Both the position numbers and the translations under genes were made by a program. DNA of 64,000 nt from Symbiodinium natans (Eukaryota; Sar; Dinophyceae; Suessiales; Symbiodiniaceae): positions 87,001 to 151,000 of the forward strand of contig CAJNDS010002068.1 in the NCBI GenBank assembly GCA_905221605.1. Direction: 5' to 3'. This document shows, in pieces, positions 57,386 through 64,000 of the stretch; position 1 is the first letter of the stretch, and every line of letters begins with the position of its first letter. A model generated the notes under the pieces. The model saw only the letters and a program-made list of their open reading frames with translations, was not told where the DNA came from and did no database searches.

Positions 57386-57557
57386 GCAGGATTTTTTCGG
57401 GTATTTTTCTACCTTGTTGGTGTAAATGACCTGCCTGACTTGAAATGATATAGGTTTTTATCGGCCCTGTCGGTGTTTTGTCGCTAGCTCATAGCCCCCT
57501 CTCCTCCCAAGATCCATCTGTTTCGAAGCAGAAACGTGGATCATGGGGGGGGCGTGA

Positions 57558-57596
<39 letters not shown>

Positions 57597-57720
57597 GTAG
57601 GGAATGAGGGCATGAGGGCCCTATATATAATCTACATATATATATATATATTATGTAGGGAATGAGGGCATGAGGGCCCCATATATATGTATATATATAT
57701 ATATGTATATGACTGACTGA
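57558..57720. repeat. (TA)n with two family E internal motifs
   Basis: (TA)n runs separated by TTATGTAGGGAATGAGGGCA at about 57593 and 57650, each followed by TGAGGGCCC. The right edge touches the 3' end of the LINE, (TGAC)n. Confidence 0.7.
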
Positions 57721-57987
57721 CTGACAACCACTCGGATGCGTCATGACGGTCGTGAACAAAAAGGAGTCGCATCAGTGAACTCCGAAGGGACCTGCGCTCA
57801 ACCAAAACCTCAGTAAGCCACTTACGGGCCTCCCAAGAGACAGAGGCGCAGGCCCATCGGTACGGATAGCTAGCACACGGCACAGAGCCAAGGTGGCTAA
57901 CCCAGTACCAGGGCATGGTGCCCTGGCTTGCAACGGCATCTAGCTACATACACTGCACAAGATACCCTCGCCTGCACAAAACTGACA

Positions 57988-58593
57988 CTAGTCCGCGAGT
58001 TCGTCCAACAGATCTTGGACCTGTCTTTCGAGATTGCCTGGCGGGGCCTGACCGACTTTTTCGTCTCCCCCGGCATCACGGAGTAACTGCACAACAGCAT
58101 TCTTCAATTCCGCATGTTCAGGTCCAAAAGCAAGAGTCAACCGTTTCATGGCGCGGTCATAGCAACGAGAGATACGACAGTGCAGCACGATGCCCTTCAG
58201 CATACTCATTTCTGGCACTGACTGGCGATGTCTGTCAAGGATGCTTTTGTGCTCAGCGGCCCCCTTCTCGCATTGCACCAGAGCCTGCGAAATCGCTGCC
58301 CACACGAAGAATTGCGGAGCGCCCAACTTGTGACCCTTGTTGCCCTTGGCTTGGTCAGCATAGTCTTTGCCCGCAGTCATACCCGCGGTGATGATGGGAG
58401 AATCGCCCTGGAAAAGAAAGGTGAGGAACACGGTGGCCATGACATTCCGGAGGGACTGGGCATTTGCCAGTCCGAGTTTGCAGCATAGAAGCATCATCTG
58501 CTGCATCTTGGTGTCATCGAGTTTGCCTTTGCCCCTAGCTCGCTTGGCGGCAGGAGACGGTGCCTCACCCTGACGCTGGAACCATCGGTCCAT
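57988..58593 (-). CDS. LINE second protein (201 aa), unknown function
   Basis: The ATG at 58593 lies four bases after the TGA of the RT gene (TGAAGCCATG), in another frame. The product starts MDRWFQRQGEAPSPAAKRAR, has a basic N-terminus (GKGKLDD) and then long helical segments (QMMLLCCKLGLANAQSLRNV, LVQCEKGAAEHKSILDRHRQ, FGPEHAELKNAVVQLLRDAG), and ends DLLDELAD. No zinc knuckle or catalytic motif is visible. The basic head plus helical body suits a nucleic-acid-binding, Gag/ORF1p-like role. If so, its place after the RT gene is the reverse of the usual LINE order. Translation probably depends on reinitiation or frameshifting. Confidence 0.65.
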   Translation of the reverse strand: MDRWFQRQGEAPSPAAKRARGKGKLDDTKMQQMMLLCCKLGLANAQSLRNVMATVFLTFLFQGDSPIITAGMTAGKDYADQAKGNKGHKLGAPQFFVWAAISQALVQCEKGAAEHKSILDRHRQSVPEMSMLKGIVLHCRISRCYDRAMKRLTLAFGPEHAELKNAVVQLLRDAGGDEKVGQAPPGNLERQVQDLLDELAD

Positions 58594-61500
58594 GGCTTCA
58601 AAGTAGAATGTCAGGCCCTGGCAAATGAGAGGCAATGTGCCACTGAAGGGCCACAAGTGACGGAAACAGCTGCAAACACTCTGGACAAACCAAAGAAGGA
58701 GGTTCACGTACCAATACAGCTGTGTTACTCCCAATCCCCCGGCACAGACCTGATTTGAAGCTGTTTTGCGCATGTGCTCTGGCTCCAGCTGTGGAGGAGA
58801 AAATTGCCATACGCCAGGGGCATTGATTAGTAACCACGAGTCTGCGAACTTGCACCGTAATTCCATGAGCACTCCAACTATGGGTGGCAAGAGCGCGTGC
58901 ATTGGGGAAGCAAGCGCCACATGAAACACCATCATCTGAAACAAAGTCGCATTTGTGAGTATCATCAGTTGGGCATGCTTGTGGGGATGCAGCGAGTGCT
59001 GCCTGAAAGGCTGGAGGTGGTATCGAAACGGAAAGGTATGACGAGGCAAGAATGCCAACATCAAGCAGCAGGAAATCATGTCGAAGCTCCGTGTCTGTAA
59101 AAAGTCGGAGTGGCTTACCCTGCATACGAGCAGGAATGTGTGCAGTGTCATCAATGGCATCAAGGGCATCAACGTCAGAAACAAGCTGTACCAACCAGGG
59201 ACTCGCAGAGGAATGGAGGCAACCATCATCGAGAAGCTGAGGTGTAGTTTCACATTCCATCTTTCCAAATAACAACGCCAATAGCTGAGTACTGGACGAA
59301 GGAACACGAACAATGTGTTGTAGCCATCGTAACCTTTGAATCCTAAGTGCAGTTTCAACCGGAACCAAACCCAGCCATCGCCAAACAGATAGGTTGGATA
59401 TAGACTTGTACGTTGTATCATCACCATGACAAGTTTTTGCACACGCTCGTCCTTGCATGAGTTTGCGACCATATAGTAAAATGCGCACATTGAGTACCTT
59501 GCACTCGGATCGAGCCAACACCAACGCTGAAAGTCCAGATAGTGCTGTGGAGTAAACCATACATGTAAACACCAAGATTCGAACACGACGTGGTACTCCC
59601 GGATTGTGCCAAAAGCGTTGTAGCATGTACCAGTTTCTTTGCATCGCCTGCAGCCTTGCGTCAACAGTTTCGGCGTTCGAACCGCTGATGTGCAACATGT
59701 TTCCCAAATATCTCGAAACGCGCTGCGCTTGTGCTTGAACATGGACATGGTCATGAAAAAGACGTCGCATTTCTTTCCCCGAGCCTTTTCCACAAAACTT
59801 TGGCAGGAAAACTTTCTTGGACTCGTTTGAGGAAATACCACACAGTGACAAGGCACTCGATAGCGCAGCATCCATCTCTCCCTCGAGGCGTTGCAGGTCC
59901 GCTGCAGAATTGACGAGGAACGTTTCAGCCAAGTCATCAGCAAATGTGGTGAGGGATGGGTCGACAATACAACCATCCAACGGATTTGAAACACACAACG
60001 GCCGAGCAGCCTCACCACGAGCTTGAACATACGCGTCAATGGAGGGGTGGTATACCTGTAAGAACTCAATGGATGCGATGGAGTCACCTTGTAGATTTCC
60101 AGATTTTGGCCGCATATGTATAGTTGCATCATGAGCACGTATGCACAGTACAGCATCTTCATGTCGTTGTCGCAGCAACTGACGGTCAAACAGATCACGC
60201 CCGACTTCACTACAAGCCTTTTGCAGCGCAGCGTGACACGGACTCGGGAATGCATTTGCCACATCATGTAGTACCGTGCAGTGTCCACGCTGAGTGTGCC
60301 GCAGTCTCCAACGAAGGAGTTGCTGAGTCGCAATCGCTTGCTCTCGCCTACGGCCCCCCAGGTACCCTGATGCATACACACGCTCCGCCGTGCAATTTCC
60401 ACGATTCCATAATGCTTTGTAGTATAGCTTTCCAATTGGGTCCAGTGACCACACCAACCGTATTCCTGCGCAGCCAGGCTTGTTGTTGTGCTTGGAAATT
60501 TCATGACCCAATCCCAAATGCCAGATTTGAGGGACCTGATTGGTGCGACGAATAACACACATGAAATCTCGCATACATGCCTGAAAGACAGGAAGGGCCA
60601 AATTTGGGGTCTCAAAGCCAAGGCCTCGTCGTCGGTGACTGTTGTAAAGGTTTGGCCACGCAAGCATCCGCCAAACTTCAGCTGGGACAGACCATTCTGG
60701 AACGCTACGCCTTGTTTTGCAGTCCCGCAGTTGCCAACGAAATTCACGAAGGTCGGATAAAGCATCCATCTGCATGAAATTGGACACGACACGAGTGTCA
60801 GTGGCACAATGTAAGCGGTCGTATAACAACCCATCCCAGTCCACAACATCAGCAGAGCATCCGCCCAGTGGCCCAGTTTGTTTGAGATGTGTCGCCCATT
60901 GCTCTGAGGACGGCCGTGTGGAATTAGGCACATTGTATTTGCGCTTCTTAGGTCCCGCACTGCGCCCACCAAGTTTGCGCCCCAGTTTCCAAACTGTCGC
61001 CAAATCACGTCTGCGCCATGCTTCTTGGAGTTCGTGAACCACTTGTTGCTGATATCGCTTGCTGTCTCGCCTGCATAGTAAGTGACATGACTTTGACACG
61101 CGCTCAAGTTTGGCAACTGCACGCCAGAGCTGAAGACACTGGGACAAGTACACGCGCCAAGACCGACTATGCAAAGAAGGATGAGTAATAATTTTACGCG
61201 GTTGTGTCCGAACATCTTGTAGCGCCAGCCTGGCGTCACGCCGGTCCCGAATGGCTTGCCGAGTGTCATCAGGTCTACTATACCGGGCATGAGAAAGGGC
61301 AAACACCTCATGTGCACACTCCGAAACAGTGTTAGACAACAGTTGCCAAGCAGCATCAGGAAACACTCTACCTGTAACCTCATCCCATTGCTGTTGCTGC
61401 TGTTTACAGCGGCTTTCCACTCGTTCGAAGAATTCTTCCCTCCTATCACCATATACAACCGCCGCCATAATCGCGTCACGATCCAATGCACGTGTCGAAG

Positions 61501-62421
61501 AGTGCTCCGAAGTATACTGCAGCCTGTGCTCAACGTCCACAACCACAGGTCTATGATCACGAGGAGTGTTCGCCGAAATGATTTGTAATTTGGCCCCTGT
61601 GCGATGCCATACAGAGCAGTTGCTGATGTTTCGCAATAAAGAGACCGGGAGCGCAATGTAGTCAATTCGACTCCTTGCTGTAGGGGACATACCCCAATAA
61701 GTGTGTCCGCAGTTCCAGAATGTATTGGCCAGGCACAAGTACTGGTCCTCGCAGAACTGTCGAATACAAGCTCCGTTAAAATTCTCCATTTCTGGTGTTT
61801 CGCCCCCAACTGCAGAAGACTCCACATTACACACTTCACCCGCATTTCCTCCATAGCGTACCATGCCAGTCCTCCCATTGGCATCTGTAAGGATGACAGG
61901 CACACACCGTCTCGGTAACTCCCCCATAACACGACCGGCCCACTCATAAATTTGATGCACCCCTTGGCGTGCTTGTGCATTGTCCGGATTGGGTCTAGCA
62001 TACAAACATATGAAACAGAAATCAACTGATCCATTTCGCACACGCACTGCCCCACCGCGACCCTGAAGCTGTGTCGGAGCAGACCAAATACGTACCACAT
62101 GCTTCTTGCGGAAGTCCCGTGTACGAATCCCAATTTGGACACCAGCACACTTGTTTGTTGCATGCCCTTTTCCAAAGCCCCAATTAAAAAGTGTGAAACC
62201 ATCCTGAACAGAAAAGGTAACCGCATCGCCAGAGCATGGGAGACGAGTGCCCTGTACCCCGAACGCGGTGGCGGACTTGAATGCGTTGCAAATATCATGT
62301 TGTCGGCCAGCTTGTTTAAGTGAAAGGCAATTGTAAGTAATGAACCGCCACTTCTGCGCAGGCAGAGGATTGCAAGCCATAACACCACTAAGTGGCAAAT
62401 ACCATGCAAGTTCAGTCCCAT
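58594..62421 (-). other. Second open frame overlapping the whole RT gene
   Basis: The +1 frame relative to the RT gene has ATG at 62421 and no stop for 1,276 codons. It then continues into the 201-aa protein that ends at 57988. Its RT-overlapping part does not look like a normal protein (rich in Trp, Cys, Leu, His), so it may not be translated. Absence of stops still needs explaining: NTG codons followed by A, and NTA followed by A or G, are missing throughout the RT gene. Confidence 0.7.
58598..62380 (-). CDS. LINE endonuclease / reverse transcriptase / zinc-finger protein
   Basis: 1,260 codons from the first ATG in frame (MACNPLPAQKWRFITYNCLS). Residues about 12-275 form an APE-type endonuclease/exonuclease/phosphatase domain (TYNCLSL, VILTDANGRTG, SRIDYIALP, then RDHRPVVVD). 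It would nick target DNA. Residues about 560-900 are the reverse transcriptase: LHDVANAFPS (motif A, near 703), GNLQGDSIAS (motif B), TFADDLAE (catalytic FADD, near 815) and RYLGNML. The C-terminus has two C2H2-type fingers (CGACFPNARALATHSWSAHG, near 1170, and CPECLQLFPSLVALQWHIAS, near 1238), as in many algal LINEs. Key catalytic residues are present and there are no in-frame stops, so the enzyme is probably functional. Confidence 0.9.
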   Translation of the reverse strand: MACNPLPAQKWRFITYNCLSLKQAGRQHDICNAFKSATAFGVQGTRLPCSGDAVTFSVQDGFTLFNWGFGKGHATNKCAGVQIGIRTRDFRKKHVVRIWSAPTQLQGRGGAVRVRNGSVDFCFICLYARPNPDNAQARQGVHQIYEWAGRVMGELPRRCVPVILTDANGRTGMVRYGGNAGEVCNVESSAVGGETPEMENFNGACIRQFCEDQYLCLANTFWNCGHTYWGMSPTARSRIDYIALPVSLLRNISNCSVWHRTGAKLQIISANTPRDHRPVVVDVEHRLQYTSEHSSTRALDRDAIMAAVVYGDRREEFFERVESRCKQQQQQWDEVTGRVFPDAAWQLLSNTVSECAHEVFALSHARYSRPDDTRQAIRDRRDARLALQDVRTQPRKIITHPSLHSRSWRVYLSQCLQLWRAVAKLERVSKSCHLLCRRDSKRYQQQVVHELQEAWRRRDLATVWKLGRKLGGRSAGPKKRKYNVPNSTRPSSEQWATHLKQTGPLGGCSADVVDWDGLLYDRLHCATDTRVVSNFMQMDALSDLREFRWQLRDCKTRRSVPEWSVPAEVWRMLAWPNLYNSHRRRGLGFETPNLALPVFQACMRDFMCVIRRTNQVPQIWHLGLGHEISKHNNKPGCAGIRLVWSLDPIGKLYYKALWNRGNCTAERVYASGYLGGRRREQAIATQQLLRWRLRHTQRGHCTVLHDVANAFPSPCHAALQKACSEVGRDLFDRQLLRQRHEDAVLCIRAHDATIHMRPKSGNLQGDSIASIEFLQVYHPSIDAYVQARGEAARPLCVSNPLDGCIVDPSLTTFADDLAETFLVNSAADLQRLEGEMDAALSSALSLCGISSNESKKVFLPKFCGKGSGKEMRRLFHDHVHVQAQAQRVSRYLGNMLHISGSNAETVDARLQAMQRNWYMLQRFWHNPGVPRRVRILVFTCMVYSTALSGLSALVLARSECKVLNVRILLYGRKLMQGRACAKTCHGDDTTYKSISNLSVWRWLGLVPVETALRIQRLRWLQHIVRVPSSSTQLLALLFGKMECETTPQLLDDGCLHSSASPWLVQLVSDVDALDAIDDTAHIPARMQGKPLRLFTDTELRHDFLLLDVGILASSYLSVSIPPPAFQAALAASPQACPTDDTHKCDFVSDDGVSCGACFPNARALATHSWSAHGITVQVRRLVVTNQCPWRMAIFSSTAGARAHAQNSFKSGLCRGIGSNTAVLVREPPSLVCPECLQLFPSLVALQWHIASHLPGPDILL

Positions 62422-62479
62422 CGGATACTACCTTCGACTAATCATTAACGCCGCGTGCCCTTCCAGCTCGAACACTAGC

Positions 62480-62580
62480 GGCTATATATGTATATGTATA
62501 TATGTATATATATACCCCTTAAGGGATTACGTAGGGCCCTCCTTCCCTCATTCCCTCCTAAGAACCAGCCAGAGGACTTC
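62480..62580. mobile_element. (TA)n and family E element, right end
   Basis: (TATG/TATA)n is followed by CCCCTTAAGGGATTACGTAG, then GGCCCTCCTTCCCTCATTCC and CTCCTAAGAACCAGCC. The last part is the inverted partner of the left end at 54062. This suggests one family E element interrupted by everything between. Confidence 0.55.
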
Positions 62581-62581
62581 C

Positions 62582-62818
62582 GGGCGACTTGGGGAGATCT
62601 TACGAACTCAAAACCTCCTCTTGTGTAGGTGACCGAAGAAGCCTAGAAGGGGTTTTATGGTAATCACCTACGCAACCATAGGGTTTGGGGCTAGTAAGGG
62701 AGCTTGGCTTCAGTCTTAGGTCTTTAACTTGATGTGAATTTCAGGGTGTGGGGTCAGGGCCTAGATCGACGCACTAGCGCGGCACCACTGCGGCCCCAGC
62801 ACCCTGTTCATCGCCCGC
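62582..62818. other. Upstream region of the DEK-C-like gene
   Basis: No core promoter motif is recognisable. The start context is GCCCGCCATGG. In dinoflagellates a trans-splice acceptor AG would be expected here (candidate AGCACC near 62799), but none stands out. Confidence 0.3.
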
Positions 62819-62819
62819 C

Positions 62820-62895
62820 ATGGGAAAGGGTGCGTCCGGTGACATGATTGATAACCTCAAGGCCTATTTCCACGACAATGCGCACATGGAATCCG
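62820..62895 (+). CDS. First exon of the DEK-C-like gene
   Basis: ATG at 62820 in a favourable context. The frame reads MGKGASGDMIDNLKAYFHDN then AHMES, a natural-looking N-terminus. The donor is not clear; the next bases are GAATCCGCAG, so a non-GT donor may be used. It is assigned to the same gene as 63313-64000 by strand and proximity only. Confidence 0.4.
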
Positions 62896-63312
62896 CAGCT
62901 ACCAATACGCCACAGATCTCCCAGACGTTCTGTCACAACACTTCCAACCCAGGCTTACACGCTCAAACTGCAACACACACACACACATTTCAATGGATCG
63001 CGCACTGGTCCACCCTGGGCCACAGGCAGCTGCCAGCGCCGCAGGGGGAAGGCATCACAAACCCCGGTTAAAGTGCACTCGGGCACACGACAGGCTGGCA
63101 CACCAACCGCCCAGCTGCAATAACTCATCAGCTGCATTGAACAAATGTATCAAAGAAAGCAAAGAAGGGAGGGCGGGTGGGCTTTTGCAGGCGAAACCTG
63201 CAATACCCCACAAAGGGCCACACCCTCAACAAATCGAAAGGTCTGTGAGCCGACACTAGAAGATGCGGGGCCATGGTTTGGGAAGTGTTCGGGGTATGCA
63301 CGGGGCGCACAG

Positions 63313-63512
63313 GCCTACCACGCATGGCCGCATCCCGGAAGATGTGTTGCTTAGGTATATCGGTGAGTGCGTTCCTAAGCTGATTGGCCCTGATGGGGGA
63401 TTATCGCTGCAAGGTCTGAGAGAGCACCTGCAACGCTACACTGGTGTTGATCTTTCAAATCGCAAGACCGAGATACGACATCTGGCTAACCTAGCAGTCG
63501 AGGCACTCACCG
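63313..63512 (+). CDS. Exon with DEK-C-like motif
   Basis: Bounded by GGGGCGCACAG and a consensus donor (CACCG then GTAGGT). All 66 codons are open: RIPEDVLLRYIGECVPKLIG, then GLSLQGLREHLQRYTGVDLS and NRKTEIRHLANLAVEAL. The core LxxLRxxLxxxxGVDLSxRKxEI matches the DEK C-terminal (DEK_C) fold, a small helical module that binds DNA or mediates self-association in chromatin proteins. EF-hand-type proteins can show a similar LRxHL pattern, but no calcium loop is present. Continues into exons at about 63762 and 63867. Confidence 0.6.
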
Positions 63513-63761
63513 GTAGGTGGGAACCAGTTCGAGGCCGTCAGATGGTGGAGCTCGTATTGCAGTCACCTGCCGCTTTTGCAATACCTTGTGAGTGTTGGAA
63601 GGGTGTGTGGGAGCCACTTGTCTGCAGTGTCGTGGCGTCGAACGCCACTGGGACTCACAGCAACAGTCGCAAGGCCATTAGGCTGCTCTTTACCGAACTG
63701 CACGATCTGATCCTTGCTGACGCGGATAGCATTCAGCAGGATTCGGCTTGTCACTTGTCAG

Positions 63762-64000
63762 CACGGACTCTGCGGTCAACAAAAACTCTGACAGCGACAT
63801 CGTGCATGTCCGCGCTCACGTGAAGAACGGGCGCAAATGCGACGACCATGATCAACAAGATCCCAGGCTGGATCTCCAGCCAGCAAGCAGTGGATGGAGC
63901 CCTACATGAGCCTCGAGCTCCAGATCGGCAAAGTGGGTGTCGAGGCACCGGTGGACGCCATCATCCGTGAGCTCAGGGAGTTGCACGGAAAGCTACGACG
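63762..64000 (+). CDS. Further exons of the DEK-C-like gene, cut by the window end
   Basis: From 63762 (after CTTGTCAG) one frame reads TDSAVNKNSDSDIVHVRAHV then KNGRKCDDHDQQ. From 63867 (after GATCCCAG) another reads SPASKQWMEPYMSLELQIGK, then VGVEAPVDAIIRELRELHGK, open to the last base. The two overlap in different frames near 63860, so the exact junction is unclear. An intermediate open segment lies at about 63600-63750 (SRKAIRLLFTELHDLILADA). Confidence 0.45.

Larger units (their letters stand above)
54170..57565. mobile_element. Decayed virus-derived (Polinton-like) segment bounded by inverted repeats
   Basis: The left border GGTCACACCCCCCCCC-ATGATCCA (54169-54192) is matched in inverted orientation at 57533-57562 (GCTCACGCCCCCCCC-ATGATCCA). 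Both outer sides are (TA)n. Inside, the first 1.5 kb is much more AT-rich than the rest of the window and carries broken frames resembling genes of Polinton-like viruses. The remainder is a 201-bp satellite. TIRs are expected for such viruses, but these could equally belong to a host repeat. Confidence 0.5.
57711..62475 (-). mobile_element. LINE (non-LTR retrotransposon), apparently intact
   Basis: Transcribed on the minus strand. The 5' end lies near 62475 beside (TA)n. Two open frames (62380-58598 and 58593-57988) are followed by about 270 bases of 3' sequence and a short (GTCA)n tail at 57711-57724. Both ends abut (TA)n microsatellite. A target duplication cannot be separated from the microsatellite. 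With no stop or frameshift in either frame the copy looks young and could be mobile. Confidence 0.8.

Noticed and set aside
58594-62421. Treating the 1,477-codon overlapping frame as an ordinary protein
   Set aside because: Only its last 201 codons have protein-like composition; the rest overlaps the clearly functional RT gene. It is reported as a stop-free frame, not as a gene.

Overview
The window reads as nuclear DNA of a unicellular eukaryotic alga, most likely a dinoflagellate or close relative. The call rests on about 75 blocks of the plant/alveolate telomere repeat (TTTAGGG/CCCTAAA) scattered through the first 54 kb, on short introns that include GC-AG ones, on many small hairpin elements with terminal inverted repeats (TIRs), and on a LINE whose endonuclease-RT-zinc-finger layout resembles dinoflagellate elements. 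There are no bacterial-style operons, rRNA genes or convincing tRNA genes. The species cannot be fixed from sequence alone.

Region 1 (1-54,000) is a mosaic of short exon-like segments, interstitial telomeric arrays, hairpin MITEs, microsatellites and two G-rich tracts. No gene here has a long uninterrupted frame. When telomeric arrays are treated as introns, each starting GTTTAG and ending TTTAG, coding frames join in phase on both sides. Two small complete models result: 45216-45726 (minus, 113 codons plus stop) and 49720-50116 (plus, 79 codons plus stop). Each contains one telomeric-repeat intron and one intron made of the same MITE family. Further phase-consistent cases lie at 16888-17098, 17138-17463, 32092-32127, 34028-34209, 38843-39152 and 41063-41507. 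This is the most interesting signal in the window, but it needs transcript evidence.

Region 2 (about 54,060-62,575) is a nest of mobile DNA. Ends of a small element (GGTTCTTAGTAGGGAATGAG type) enclose three things: an AT-rich decayed fragment with a lipase-like pseudogene and a Polinton-like-virus major-capsid-like pseudogene; a 201-bp satellite rich in perfect palindromes that begins where the capsid frame stops; and an apparently intact LINE on the minus strand. The LINE codes for a 1,260-residue endonuclease/RT/zinc-finger protein and, four bases after its stop, a 201-residue protein in another frame. That second frame is also open without a stop along the whole RT gene.

Region 3 (62,820-64,000) is the start of an ordinary multi-exon plus-strand gene with a DEK-C-like motif. 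It runs off the window and has no telomeric arrays near it.

Most exon-like calls in Region 1 rest on open frame, splice motifs and protein-like composition, not on recognised families. Confidence values reflect that.
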